Source: Motiliproteus sp. SC1-56
GTDB lineage: Bacteria; Pseudomonadota; Gammaproteobacteria; Pseudomonadales; Balneatricaceae
Length of the DNA stretch: 64,000 nucleotides
Direction of reading: 5' to 3'
NCBI RefSeq assembly: GCF_017309075.1
Contig: NZ_JAEMGS010000010.1
Coordinates: 62,001-126,000, forward strand
Every line of letters begins with the position of its first letter. Position 1 is the stretch's first letter. Below are positions 28,977 to 38,809 of the stretch, piece after piece. Made by a program: the position numbers and the translations under genes. Below the pieces are notes generated by a model. It had not been told where the DNA came from, did no database searches, and worked only from the letters and a program-made list of their open reading frames with translations.

Positions 28977-29061
28977 CCCCTGCCTTAAGATGAGCCCGCT
29001 CAGGGAGGCCCTACTGCCAGGAACAGGCAAAACCCATGTGAGCCTTAGACACCACCGCGCA

Positions 29062-32000
29062 ATGAAACCCTCTTACCGTTACTGGCTCGCCCCCCTCACC
29101 TTTATTCTGGTACTGAGCGCCGCGCTCAGTTGGTCCTGGGCCCAGGAGAGTGCCTGGCGCAGTGAGCAGCAAAGACACCTCAACGAGGTTGCCCAGTCCG
29201 TTGCGACGAGCATCGAACGCCACCTCAGCCACGCCGCATCAGCCGCCTACATACTCGGCTCGCTGGTTCGCCATAACGATGGCGCACTGGAAAACTTCGC
29301 CGGTCACGCCAGGGACATCCTCACCTCCGTGGACGGGATTTCCAACCTGCAACTGGCACCCGCGGGCATTATCGACCAGATCTATCCCCTCCCTGGTCAC
29401 GAAGCGGCCCTTGGCCACAACATTCTGCGCGACGACCAACGACGCAACGAGGCCTGGGTTGCCCTGAACAGCAAACGCATGACCCTGGCCGGCCCCTTCA
29501 CACTGCGGCAAGGCGGCGAGGGGCTGATCGTAAGGCAACCGGTTTTCCTGCCCAAGCCCGACGGGGCTGAACAGTTCTGGGGCTTCGCCTCGGCCCTGGT
29601 CCTGGTCGATGACCTGCTCGCCGCCACCGAGCTCCCCTCGCTCGAGGCCCGGGGCCTGCGCTACACCCTCGCCCGCCCCGCATCAAGCAGCGATGAGATG
29701 CTGCGCTTTGCCGGCGCCCCCCAAGAGGCGCTGGAAAATCCGGTACAGGTGCAAATTCCGGTACCCAACCAGCACTGGTTGCTGGAGGTGGCGGCCAGTT
29801 CCCCGCTGGCGTCAGCCCCCTATTTCGCCATCCAAGTCTTTTTCAGTTTTGTCGTGGCACTTAGCTGCGCTCTGCTGATCTATGCACTGCTGCGCCAGCC
29901 CGACCTGCTGAAGCAACGGGTAGCGCATAAGACCCGCGAATCCCGGCACCTGCAACAGGCACTCGAGCAGGAACGAAGTCGTGCGGAGCGCTACCTGGAT
30001 ATGGCCAATGCCATGTTGCTGGTGCTTGATGCCGAAGGCCGGGTCGTGATGCTCAATCAACGGGGCCACCAGATTCTGGGCCACCCACCCGGCTCCCTGA
30101 TCGGCCAAAGCTGGCCTCAACGCTGCCTTCCCGAAACAGAGCGCGAGGCCGTTCACAGCCACCTGTCAGAATGCCTCGCGGCGGGGCTTACCGAGGATTA
30201 TTACGAAAACCATGTTGTCACCGCCGAAGGCGATACTCGACTTATCGCCTGGCACAACGTGGTCGCCTGGGACGCCGAGCGCAACGCCCCTCAGCTGATC
30301 TGCGCCGGACAGGACATCACCGCCCAGCGCCGGGACCAGGCAACCCTGCACACGCTCTCCTGCGCCGTCGAACAAAGCTCCGCTTGCGTGATGATTCTGG
30401 ACCGGCAGGGGCGGATCGAGTACGTAAATCCCTACTTCACCCGGCTGACCGGCTTTGAAAGCGACGAAGTGCGGGGCAAGAAACCTCGCTTTCTGGAATC
30501 CGAGGACACCAGTCGCAGCGACCTGATCGCCCTGCGTCGGCGCATCAGCCGCGGCCGGGAATGGCACGGGGAGATCTGTTACCAGAAGAAGAACCGCGAG
30601 CTGTTCTGGGCGCGGGAGACCATCTCCCCGATCAAGAACAACCAGGGCGTGGTGACCCACTTTGTCAGTGTCAGCGAAGATATCACCCGCCTGCGGCTGC
30701 ACCAGGAGCAAATCGAGCGCCTGGCGTACTGGGACCAACTCACCGGCCTGGCCAACCGGCGCCTGTTCAGAAAGGAGCTGGCGCAGGCCTTGAGCGAGCG
30801 CCACGGGCGGCGGCAACACCTGACCCTTTTTTACCTCAACCTCGACCAGTTCAAGCGGGTCAACGACAGCCTCGGCCATGAAGCCGGCGACGAACTGCTG
30901 CGCCTGGTTGCAGACAAGTTGCGCCAGGAGTTAGGCAGCGACAGCCTCCTGGGCCGCCTCGGCGGCGACGAGTTTGCCTTTGCCCTGGCGGATATCGACG
31001 AAGAGGCGGCGGCGCGGCTGGCCGGGCGTATCAGTGCCCTGGTGCGAAAGCCCACCCGGCTCTCCGCCGGGATCAGCCGGGCCCAGGAGATGTTCGTCAC
31101 CACCAGTATCGGCATCGCCGTCGCCCCCGGCGATTCGCAGGACGCCGCCGAGTTGATGAAGTTTGCCGACATGGCCATGCACCAGGCGAAAAAGCACGGC
31201 AGAAACACCCACCGATTTTTCAGCCCGGCGCTGACCGAGCGCGCAGAAGCCAACCTGTTTCTGGAGCAGGAGCTGCGCCAGGCCATTCGTAATCGGGAAT
31301 TTGTGTTGTTTTACCAGCCCCAGATCGACCTCAAGTCCGGCGAGGTGGTCGGCCTGGAAGCTCTGGTTCGCTGGCAGCACCCCCGCCGGGGGATGATATT
31401 CCCCAACCACTTCATTCCCCTCGCCGAAGAGACAGGGTTGATCGTCGGCATCGGTCAACAAGTCATCATGATGGCTTGCGAAGCGTACCAGCGCCTGCAG
31501 ACCCTCGGGTTAGGGCAACTGCGCGTCGCGGTCAACCTCTCGGCGCTGCAGTTTCACGACCCGCTCTTTATCAGCACCTTCAAGCACATACTGGACGAGT
31601 CGCGGGTGCCCGCCGCCCAGATCGAGCTCGAGCTGACCGAAAGCATGCTGATGGAAAACGTTGAAGAAGCGATCAAAATTCTCAAGCAGCTCAAGACGTT
31701 GGGGGCAACCCTGGCCATTGACGACTTCGGTACCGGCTACTCTTCGCTGAGTTACCTGAAACGCCTGCCGGTGGACATCCTCAAGGTCGACCGCACCTTC
31801 GTCAAGGATATCCCCCAGGACCAGAACGACATGGAGATCACCGCGGCCGTCATCGCCATGGCCCACAAGCTGAAACTGGAGGTGGTCGGCGAAGGGGTGG
31901 AAACCGACGAGCAGGAGCGCTTTTTGCGGGATAACGGCTGCGAACTGGCCCAGGGCTACCTCTACAGCCCGCCGGTCCCCGAAGGGCAACTGGTGGCGCT

Positions 32001-32067
32001 GGTCACCCGCCTCAACCAGCGTGCGAAACGCAACCAGAGCCGCGTCATTCCCCTGGAACAACCCTGA
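29062..32067 (+). CDS. CHASE-PAS-PAS-GGDEF-EAL c-di-GMP signalling protein
   Basis: This membrane receptor of about 1001 aa has TM1 (about 8-25), a periplasmic CHASE domain (about 35-235), TM2 (about 255-280), a coiled linker and two PAS domains (about 305-420 and 425-550, the second with PAC). A GGDEF domain with intact GGDEF at 634-638 follows, then an EAL domain (EAL at about 766, DDFGTGYSSL further on). There is no RxxD inhibitory site before GGDEF. Both active sites look intact, so it may be bifunctional or mainly a phosphodiesterase. ATG 29062 begins the basic leader of TM1. Confidence 0.92.
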   Translation: MKPSYRYWLAPLTFILVLSAALSWSWAQESAWRSEQQRHLNEVAQSVATSIERHLSHAASAAYILGSLVRHNDGALENFAGHARDILTSVDGISNLQLAPAGIIDQIYPLPGHEAALGHNILRDDQRRNEAWVALNSKRMTLAGPFTLRQGGEGLIVRQPVFLPKPDGAEQFWGFASALVLVDDLLAATELPSLEARGLRYTLARPASSSDEMLRFAGAPQEALENPVQVQIPVPNQHWLLEVAASSPLASAPYFAIQVFFSFVVALSCALLIYALLRQPDLLKQRVAHKTRESRHLQQALEQERSRAERYLDMANAMLLVLDAEGRVVMLNQRGHQILGHPPGSLIGQSWPQRCLPETEREAVHSHLSECLAAGLTEDYYENHVVTAEGDTRLIAWHNVVAWDAERNAPQLICAGQDITAQRRDQATLHTLSCAVEQSSACVMILDRQGRIEYVNPYFTRLTGFESDEVRGKKPRFLESEDTSRSDLIALRRRISRGREWHGEICYQKKNRELFWARETISPIKNNQGVVTHFVSVSEDITRLRLHQEQIERLAYWDQLTGLANRRLFRKELAQALSERHGRRQHLTLFYLNLDQFKRVNDSLGHEAGDELLRLVADKLRQELGSDSLLGRLGGDEFAFALADIDEEAAARLAGRISALVRKPTRLSAGISRAQEMFVTTSIGIAVAPGDSQDAAELMKFADMAMHQAKKHGRNTHRFFSPALTERAEANLFLEQELRQAIRNREFVLFYQPQIDLKSGEVVGLEALVRWQHPRRGMIFPNHFIPLAEETGLIVGIGQQVIMMACEAYQRLQTLGLGQLRVAVNLSALQFHDPLFISTFKHILDESRVPAAQIELELTESMLMENVEEAIKILKQLKTLGATLAIDDFGTGYSSLSYLKRLPVDILKVDRTFVKDIPQDQNDMEITAAVIAMAHKLKLEVVGEGVETDEQERFLRDNGCELAQGYLYSPPVPEGQLVALVTRLNQRAKRNQSRVIPLEQP

Positions 32068-32153
32068 CCCCGGCACCGCCCCGCGGCCCGAGCTAAGCTA
32101 TTGGCATCGAGTTAAAATTGCCGAGGCCTGCGGGCCGGGGAGTGCAGGGCCAG

Positions 32154-32567
32154 ATGGATTTTGAACGGGTTTTCGATGAGAGCTACGAGCGGGTACTGAA
32201 AAGGCAGCTCGACGGGGAAACCTTTTTCCAGGCGTTTTACCGCCGCTTTACGGCTTCCGATCCGGGGGTGGCAGTGCTGTTCCACCATACCGATATGCAA
32301 CGCCAGCAGCAGCTGCTGGAAAAGTCCTTCTACCGCCTGGTGGTTTTTTATGCCACCAACTATGCCGACGACTACCTGGAGAAGATCGCCCAGCGCCACA
32401 GCAAACGGGAGCTGAACATAGCGCCGCATTATTACGACCTGTGGCTCGATTGCCTGATCGACACCCTCGCCGACTTCGACCCGCTGTTCGATGCCAACAT
32501 CGAACTTTCATGGCGGCTGGTGCTCTCCACCGGGATCACCTACATGAAGTTCAAGTACGACCACTGA
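32154..32567 (+). CDS. Single-domain globin
   Basis: The 137-aa protein has a globin fold: FYRRFTASDPGVAVLF with Phe43 at the CD1 position, TDMQRQQQLLEKSF for helix E (Gln at the distal side), and proximal His82 in IAQRHSKRELNI, followed by PHYYDLWLDCLIDTL (helix G) and a helix H. It resembles the heme domain of flavohemoglobin-type or sensor globins rather than truncated globins. The gene starts 87 nt after the CHASE-GGDEF-EAL gene on the same strand, which suggests an O2/NO-linked partner (inference). Confidence 0.78.
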   Translation: MDFERVFDESYERVLKRQLDGETFFQAFYRRFTASDPGVAVLFHHTDMQRQQQLLEKSFYRLVVFYATNYADDYLEKIAQRHSKRELNIAPHYYDLWLDCLIDTLADFDPLFDANIELSWRLVLSTGITYMKFKYDH

Positions 32568-32573
32568 GCCCCG

Positions 32574-32756
32574 TTACCAGCCCTTCGGGTCGGTTTTTTT
32601 CTTTTTACGGCGCCGCCCCCAGGGCAGCGGCTTTTTCTTGGGTTCCATACCCAGCGCCCGCTCAAAACGGTCTTTCATCGACGCCAGCCGCTCTTCCTTG
32701 CGGGCATGTTCCTTACTCTCGCGGGCATTGGCGATGTCTACAATTTTGTCGGCCAT
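32574..32756 (-). CDS. Small basic protein, unknown
   Basis: The 60-aa protein has a helical charged N-terminal half (MADKIVDIANARESKEHARKE) and a very basic tail with KKKP, RRRKKKK. A GAGGG ribosome site precedes ATG 32756. The gene is convergent with the globin gene (6-nt gap). The basic tail suggests RNA or ribosome contact, but no family is recognised. Confidence 0.6.
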   Translation of the reverse strand: MADKIVDIANARESKEHARKEERLASMKDRFERALGMEPKKKPLPWGRRRKKKKTDPKGW

Positions 32757-32894
32757 TGAGGACCCTCATACTGGCGCCGCGGGCGGTACACCCCGGCGAC
32801 TCTACTGACTGAGGCAACGTTCAGCGCCGTCCGTTCCCGGGCCCGGCGTCGGTTGTTTCCTAGCTTAGCCCAGCATGCTAGGGTGTGGAACCTC

Positions 32895-32973
32895 TTTAGC
32901 ACACACCTCGTTTAGCACACACCTCGTTTAGCACAGGTCCCATTTGGCAAACATCCCGTTTAGTAAAGATCCC
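32895..32973. repeat. Five degenerate 15-17-bp tandem units directly upstream of hrpB
   Basis: Units start at 32895, 32911 (identical: TTTAGCACACACCTCG), 32927, 32944 and 32959, all beginning TTTAG or TTGG and ending in a C-rich box. The last ends 5 nt before the hrpB start codon, where a ribosome-binding site should be. Confidence 0.8.
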
Positions 32974-32978
32974 AGGCC

Positions 32979-35453
32979 ATGACCACGCTGCCCATCGACC
33001 CGGTATTTCCGCAACTGCTCGCCAGCCTCGAAGGACACACCCGCTGCCTGCTGCAGGCCGCCCCCGGCGCCGGCAAAACCACCCGGGTGCCGCTTACCCT
33101 TCTGGAGGCCCCCTGGCTTGAGGGGCAGAAGATACTGATGCTGGAACCGCGCCGTATCGCCGCCCGCAGTGCCGCCCGCTACATGGCCGGTCAGCGCAAC
33201 GAGCCCCCGGGTGAGACCGTCGGCTACCGCTTGCGGCTGGACCGTTGCGTCACGCCCCGCACCCGCCTTGAAGTAGTGACCGAAGGCATCCTGACCCGAA
33301 TGATTCAGGACGACCCGGCCCTGGAAGGAGTGGGCTGTGTCATCCTGGACGAATTTCACGAACGCAACCTACAGGGCGATCTCGCCCTGGCCTTGCTGCT
33401 TCAGGCCCAGAGCCTGCTGCGCGAGGACCTTCGAATTCTGGTGATGTCGGCCACCCTCGACAGCGAGCCCCTGCTGCAGTTACTGGGGCCAGAGACGCCG
33501 GTGATCCATAGCGAAGGACGCAGCTACCCGGTTCAGACCCGCTACCTCGGTGGCCGCCCCCTACCGTTCGACCCGGGGCGGATCGCCACGGCGCTGAGCC
33601 AGGCCGCCGCCGAAACGACAGGTGACCTGCTCTGCTTTCTGCCCGGCCAGGGAGAGATTCGCCGCGTCCAACAGCGACTCGGCGCAGCCACGTTGCCCGC
33701 CGATGTCGAGGTACGCCCCCTTTACGGCGGTCTCAGCGTCGACCACCAGGATGCGGCGATCGCTCCCAGCCCGTCGGGCAGACGCAAGCTGGTACTCGCC
33801 ACTGCCATTGCTGAAACCAGCCTGACCATTGAAGGGGTCACCACCGTTGTCGACGCAGGGCTGATGCGCCTGCCCCGCTTCGCCCCCCGCAGCGGCATGA
33901 CCCGCCTGGAAACCCGCCCGGTGAGTCAGGCCTCGGCCACCCAGCGGCAGGGACGCGCGGGACGGCTGCAGGCCGGGCACTGCTACCGGCTCTGGTCCGA
34001 GGAATACCAGCTCCAGCTTGAGGCCCACACGCCACCAGAGATTCAGCAGGCCGACCTCGCCCCGCTGGCGCTGGAGCTTGCGCTTTGGGGCTGCGATGCC
34101 GATGAGCTGGCCTGGATCGACCCGCCGCCCGCGGTCCACCTGGCCCAGGCCCGGGAGCTGCTGCAGGGCCTGGAGGCCTTGGACGACCAGGGTCGCATCA
34201 CTGACCATGGTCGTGCGCTGGCGACCCTGGGCACCCACCCGCGCCTGGCACACATGATGCTCAAGGCCCGGACAATTGGCCTTGGCGGCCTGGCCTGCGA
34301 TCTCGCGGCGCTACTCAGCGAGCGCAGCCCAAGCGCTGGCCAGGGTTGTGACCTGCGCCAGCAGTTGGAGCAACTCTGGCACTCGTCCGGTGACCGGGCG
34401 CTCAACGCCGCACGGCAGATGGCAAAACGCTGGCGCGGGCGACTTAACGTTGCCAGCGCCGGCAGCGATTCCGAGCCCGCCGGGCTGCTCCTGGCCTTTG
34501 CCTTTCCCGACCGGATTGGCCGGCAGCGCCGTTCCGGTAGCCGTCAGTACCTGCTGAGCAACGGCCGTGGCGCGGAATTCAGGGAGCCGGATCCTCTCTG
34601 TACGGCGGAGTTTCTGGTCGCCGCGGACCTCGACGGCCAGGGCCGCAATGCGCGGATTTATCAGGCCGCCCCCCTGTCCAAACACGCCCTGGAGCAGCAC
34701 TTCGCCGCTCAGATGGAGCGGCGTTGTGAAATCGGCTGGGATGACGCGCAAGGCACCGTCCGCGGCCGCTCCCGTCTCTACCTCAAGCACCTCTTGGTGG
34801 AAGAGCGCCCGTTGCCGGAGCTGACGCCGGAACAGCGGGTGGCCGGGCTGTTGCAGGGCATCCGGGTCCGCGGCCTGGCCTCCCTGCCCTGGGACCGGGA
34901 AAGCCGCACCCTGCAGGCCCGGGTTGAGCTGCTAAGGCGCCACGATGCAGCGGGCTGGCCGGACTTCAGCGACATGGCCCTGGTGGCAGACCTTGAGCAA
35001 TGGCTGGCCCCCTACCTGGGTGACCAGCGCCGGTTGGAGGGTATCAAGCGATTACCCCTGAAATCGATCCTGCTCGACCGCCTCTCCTGGGAGCAGCAGC
35101 AGACCCTGGCCCAGGCGGTGCCGACCCATATCCGGGTGCCCAGCGGCTCGAACCTGGCCATCGACTACCTCGATGCCCCCGAACCGACGCTCGCTGCCCG
35201 GATTCAGGAACTGTTCGGCTGGCAGCAAAGCCCAACCATCCTCAACGGCCGGCTCCCCCTCACCTTGCACCTGCTCTCGCCGGCACGTCGCCCCATCCAG
35301 GTCACCCGTGACCTTGCCAGCTTCTGGGCCAATACCTACGCAGAGGTGTGCAAAGACCTCAAGGGGCGCTACCCCAAGCACTACTGGCCAAGCGACCCGT
35401 TCACCGCCACTGCCACCGCCGGCACCAAAAAACAGATGGATAAAGCCCGTTAA
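32979..35453 (+). CDS. hrpB: ATP-dependent helicase HrpB
   Basis: The 824-aa DExH-box helicase has Walker A APGAGKTT near residue 31, motif II DEFHERN, motif III SATLDS, motif VI QRQGRAGR, the HA2 domain, and the HrpB C-terminal domain (KHYWPSDPFTATAT near the end). Length matches E. coli HrpB (about 809). The upstream tandem repeats replace a clear Shine-Dalgarno; only a weak CCAGG precedes the ATG. Confidence 0.93.
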   Translation: MTTLPIDPVFPQLLASLEGHTRCLLQAAPGAGKTTRVPLTLLEAPWLEGQKILMLEPRRIAARSAARYMAGQRNEPPGETVGYRLRLDRCVTPRTRLEVVTEGILTRMIQDDPALEGVGCVILDEFHERNLQGDLALALLLQAQSLLREDLRILVMSATLDSEPLLQLLGPETPVIHSEGRSYPVQTRYLGGRPLPFDPGRIATALSQAAAETTGDLLCFLPGQGEIRRVQQRLGAATLPADVEVRPLYGGLSVDHQDAAIAPSPSGRRKLVLATAIAETSLTIEGVTTVVDAGLMRLPRFAPRSGMTRLETRPVSQASATQRQGRAGRLQAGHCYRLWSEEYQLQLEAHTPPEIQQADLAPLALELALWGCDADELAWIDPPPAVHLAQARELLQGLEALDDQGRITDHGRALATLGTHPRLAHMMLKARTIGLGGLACDLAALLSERSPSAGQGCDLRQQLEQLWHSSGDRALNAARQMAKRWRGRLNVASAGSDSEPAGLLLAFAFPDRIGRQRRSGSRQYLLSNGRGAEFREPDPLCTAEFLVAADLDGQGRNARIYQAAPLSKHALEQHFAAQMERRCEIGWDDAQGTVRGRSRLYLKHLLVEERPLPELTPEQRVAGLLQGIRVRGLASLPWDRESRTLQARVELLRRHDAAGWPDFSDMALVADLEQWLAPYLGDQRRLEGIKRLPLKSILLDRLSWEQQQTLAQAVPTHIRVPSGSNLAIDYLDAPEPTLAARIQELFGWQQSPTILNGRLPLTLHLLSPARRPIQVTRDLASFWANTYAEVCKDLKGRYPKHYWPSDPFTATATAGTKKQMDKAR

Positions 35454-35745
35454 ACACCCCCGCCTGTGCGGCGCCCGTACCCAGGGAAACGGAGCAACCG
35501 ACACCGCCCCCGCCCCCCCCTGGACAGGCTGCGCCGCTTAAGATGCCAGCCTAGGGTGTTGTTAGACGGCGAGTGACGGCCTGCCCCCGCGAATAGGCAG
35601 CGGTATTTTATGCACACAAGTCAAAAAAGGGTTGAAGTCACTTCGACTTTATGGGCAAAGTTAGGTTGACTGGATTACGTTATAGTCCCCGCAGCGAGGA
35701 GCCCGCCCGAACGAAGGCGCCCGTTTCTGCTACCAGGAGGCAAGG

Positions 35746-36738
35746 ATGTCGGTACCCGCGGACAAACAGCCAGAGCCTGCCCCACGTTCTGAAGCGGACC
35801 TGCGGGCACCTGTGACTCAGGCCACGCAGGCGCTGCTTCTGGAGGCGATGGAAAAAACCGCCGACGGGATCGGCATCTACGACCCGAACGATCGAATCAT
35901 CTACGCCAACCGGTCCTGCGCCGAATTCTTCGGCATGTCCCCGGATCAGATCCTGGGACAGAGCTTCGCCGCCAGCATCCGCCACGCCTATACCACTGGC
36001 AAGGGCGTCAACGTTGAAACCGACGACATCGACGCCTGGCTGGCCATGGCGTTTCAGAAGCGCCGCCGCCAGCGCTACCGCTCCTTCCAGACCGATACGC
36101 GAGACGGCCGCTGGGTGCAGCTCACCGAACAGATGACCGACGGCGACTACCTGTTCATGTTCTTCACCGACATTACCGAGCAGAAGCGGATCGAGGCCAA
36201 GCTGCAGCGCTTGTCCGCCAAACTGCGCTTTCAAGCCGATACCGATGACCTCACCGGCATCAACAACCGCCGCAATTTTCTGCGCCTCGCGCACAAGGCC
36301 CAGCAGCGCTGCCGGCACGCCGGCAAGGACTGCACCTTGCTGCTGATGGACCTGGACTTCTTTAAGCGGATTAACGATGCGTACGGCCACCAGATGGGCG
36401 ACCGGGTACTGGTTAATATCAGCTCGGCCCTGAGCGCCGAATTAAGGCCCTACGACGTGCTCGGGCGGCTCGGGGGCGAAGAGTTCGCCGCCCTGATACC
36501 CGAGGCGGGCCTCGAGCGGGCACATGAAGTGGCGGAGCGCCTGCGCCGGGCCGTAGAGGCCACGGTACATAGCAACGAATGGCCCGACCTCCGGGTCACC
36601 TTGTCGGTCGGCATTGCATTCAACGCCGGCGCCAAGAGAGAGCTGGACGCCCTGATCTCCCAGGCGGACCAGGCGCTATACAAGGCCAAGCACGAAGGGC
36701 GCAACCGCTGCAAAATCGGCGGAGCCTCCCCCGAATAA
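35746..36738 (+). CDS. PAS-GGDEF diguanylate cyclase
   Basis: The 330-aa soluble protein has a PAS domain (about 30-145: GIGIYDPNDRIIYANRSCAEFFGMSP) and a GGDEF domain (about 165-325) with intact GGEEF at 243-247. The inhibitory I-site RPYD is at 234-237, exactly five residues before it. It should make c-di-GMP with product feedback. A strong AGGAGG precedes the ATG. It stands alone between hrpB and the convergent Mrp-like operon; the 290 bp before it hold only an imperfect palindrome near 35632-35650. Confidence 0.92.
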   Translation: MSVPADKQPEPAPRSEADLRAPVTQATQALLLEAMEKTADGIGIYDPNDRIIYANRSCAEFFGMSPDQILGQSFAASIRHAYTTGKGVNVETDDIDAWLAMAFQKRRRQRYRSFQTDTRDGRWVQLTEQMTDGDYLFMFFTDITEQKRIEAKLQRLSAKLRFQADTDDLTGINNRRNFLRLAHKAQQRCRHAGKDCTLLLMDLDFFKRINDAYGHQMGDRVLVNISSALSAELRPYDVLGRLGGEEFAALIPEAGLERAHEVAERLRRAVEATVHSNEWPDLRVTLSVGIAFNAGAKRELDALISQADQALYKAKHEGRNRCKIGGASPE

Positions 36739-36793
36739 GTAACAGGAGGGTTCCCTGAACGATTAGGCTTGCCGAGCGCCGCTTCGGGTCATA

Positions 36794-36834
36794 CGTAGTT
36801 TCAAATCAGGCGTAGTTTCGAATCAGACGTAGTA
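36794..36834. repeat. 17-bp tandem duplication at the 3' end of the Mrp-like operon
   Basis: Units 36794-36810 and 36811-36827 match at 15 of 17 bases, with a partial third copy to 36834. The stop codon of the last D subunit (36823-36825) lies in the second unit. Confidence 0.8.
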
Positions 36835-38517
36835 AAGCAGCAACGAGGTCCCCAGCAACACCGAGACCCAGAGCACCATACTCCCGGTCGGCCAGCTTCG
36901 CGCCAGCACACCGTGGACCCCGTGATGGCGCGCCAGCAGGGCGATCGCCCGTGCCACCAGGGACCGCCCCAGACCACGCAACCGGCGGTCCCAAGGCCCA
37001 AAAACGGCCTGCAGCCGCTCCACCCCGATCCCAAGGCCGCGTCGGTAAACCCACTCCGCATCGATATTCACCGAGCGCAGCTCCGGTGGGTAGATCCCCG
37101 ATAGTTTCAGCCAGGTAAAGGCCAGCGCCGAAAACACCAGCAGTTGCAGCTGGGCCAGCACGTGCCCGGCATCGTAGGGCGAATAATCCAGCGGATATGG
37201 CAGCGCGCCGTAGAGCCACCCGGGGAAGGTGCCGATCAGCACGCACAGCCCCGCCGCCAGCGCCATCGCCAGCTGCATGTTGACGGGAGGTTCCCTGGCA
37301 GTCGCCACAAAGTGCGAATCGTGGGCGAAGAAGGCAAAAAAGGGAATTTTGATACCCGCGTGGTGAAAGACCCCGGCAGAGGCAAACAGCAACGCCAGCC
37401 ATACGCCGAAGTAGCCCTCACCGACCACCGCGCTCATCACCATGGATTTGCTCACGAAACCGCTGAACAGGGGCACGGCGGAGATCGATGCTGCGCCGAT
37501 CAGGCAGAAAAAGGTGGTTCGCGGCATCCGCTTGTAAAGCCCGCCCAGCTCAGAGCCCCGCATCTCGCCGGTGACCTGGAGCACGGCCCCCATCGTCATC
37601 AGCAACAGCCCTTTGAAAATGACATCGTTAAAGGCATGGGCCACAGCGCCATTGAGGGCCAACTCGGTACCGATCCCGATCCCCACCACCATGAAGCCGA
37701 TCTGGTTGATCAGGCTGTAGGCCAGCACCCGGCGCAGGTCATTTTCGATCACCGCGTAGAAGATCGGAAAGCAGGTCATCACCGCCCCGATATAGACCAA
37801 CGCCTCGGTGCCGGCGAAGCCCCGCGCCAGGCAATAGACCGCCACCTTGGTGGTAAAGGCACTTAGAAACACGGTCCCGGTGGGGGTGGCCTCGGGGTAG
37901 GCGTCGGTCAGCCAGCCGTGCAGCAGCGGAAAGGCGCTCTTGATCCCAAAGGCGAGAAAGATCAGTACGCCTCCCGACGCCCCGAGACCAATATGCTCGA
38001 ACGCGAGCCCCCTGCCCTCTCCCGCATAGAGCAGAACCCCCACCATCAGCAGCACCCCGGAGCCGACCTGCACCAGCAGGTAGCGCAAACCGCTGCGCAA
38101 GGCGCGGGGCGTTCGCCGGGCCAGAATCAAACCGCAGGAGGTCACCGCCAGCAGCTCCCAGAAAATAAACAGGGTCGCAAGGTCACCGGCAAAGACCGCC
38201 CCCACCGCACTGGCCGCGTAGCTCAGCGCCGCCATGTCCTGCAGGCGATCCCGCAGGTGCAGGGCATAAATCACCCCGAGGAAGGCGGCCAGGTGAAAGA
38301 GGTAGCCAAACAGCAGGGCCAGGCGATCCACCCGCACCAGGCTCAGAGAAAGTCCCAGCACTTCCCAGTTCACCCGGTCACCGGAACTGAGCTGGGTCAG
38401 CAACAGCGCCCCCAGCAGGGGCGCTGCCAGCAGAACCACCGCCCGCGAGCGACCCGAGGTCACCCCCCCCAGGAGCGCGCCGGCAAAGAGCGGCAGGGCC
38501 GGGTGGAGCTCAATCAC
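36823..38517 (-). CDS. Mrp-like antiporter subunit D (third copy, NuoL/M type)
   Basis: The 564-aa polytopic protein is of the proton-translocating NuoL/M/N family. The key ion-path residues are present: Glu in FIFWELLAVTSCGL, Lys in FGIKSAFPLLHGWL and Lys in SAFTTKVAVYCLARG, plus LAYSLINQIGFM. A C-terminal extension of about 80 residues after the core (IDAEWVYRRGLGIG..., one last TM) distinguishes it from the other two copies and resembles the tail of some hydrogenase/Mrp D proteins. It is last in the operon and overlaps the small protein gene by 8 nt. Confidence 0.88.
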   Translation of the reverse strand: MIELHPALPLFAGALLGGVTSGRSRAVVLLAAPLLGALLLTQLSSGDRVNWEVLGLSLSLVRVDRLALLFGYLFHLAAFLGVIYALHLRDRLQDMAALSYAASAVGAVFAGDLATLFIFWELLAVTSCGLILARRTPRALRSGLRYLLVQVGSGVLLMVGVLLYAGEGRGLAFEHIGLGASGGVLIFLAFGIKSAFPLLHGWLTDAYPEATPTGTVFLSAFTTKVAVYCLARGFAGTEALVYIGAVMTCFPIFYAVIENDLRRVLAYSLINQIGFMVVGIGIGTELALNGAVAHAFNDVIFKGLLLMTMGAVLQVTGEMRGSELGGLYKRMPRTTFFCLIGAASISAVPLFSGFVSKSMVMSAVVGEGYFGVWLALLFASAGVFHHAGIKIPFFAFFAHDSHFVATAREPPVNMQLAMALAAGLCVLIGTFPGWLYGALPYPLDYSPYDAGHVLAQLQLLVFSALAFTWLKLSGIYPPELRSVNIDAEWVYRRGLGIGVERLQAVFGPWDRRLRGLGRSLVARAIALLARHHGVHGVLARSWPTGSMVLWVSVLLGTSLLLYYV

Positions 38518-38809
38518 CGGAGCGCCCCCTGTCGGGAGCCTGCTGGGTCGGCGGCCCTTCGCCGTAGTAGTCCTCGCGGCGCATCAGCAGACGGCGCATC
38601 TCCCGCGCCAGGAGCACCAGCAGAACGCAGGCGACAAAGCCGTAGCCGGCGTAAAACCCGAACACCGACTCCCAGGGGTGCTCGGCATGGCGGTGAATCA
38701 CCGCGTCCAGCCCAAACAGCACTACGCCGACGGCGACCAGCAGGCGCACCAGCCGCCGCACGTTACGCGGATGATCAAACAGGTGCCGGGGAGGCTCGCG
38801 ATCGTTCAT
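38510..38809 (-). CDS. Small two-TM protein within the Mrp-like operon
   Basis: The 99-aa protein has two TM helices (about 21-38 and 50-68), a His-containing periplasmic loop (IHRHAEHPWES) and a charged, Pro-rich tail. It starts immediately after the stop of the second D subunit and overlaps the third, so it is surely co-expressed. I do not recognise it as a standard Mrp subunit; it may be an accessory specific to this operon type. Confidence 0.75.
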   Translation of the reverse strand: MNDREPPRHLFDHPRNVRRLVRLLVAVGVVLFGLDAVIHRHAEHPWESVFGFYAGYGFVACVLLVLLAREMRRLLMRREDYYGEGPPTQQAPDRGRSGD

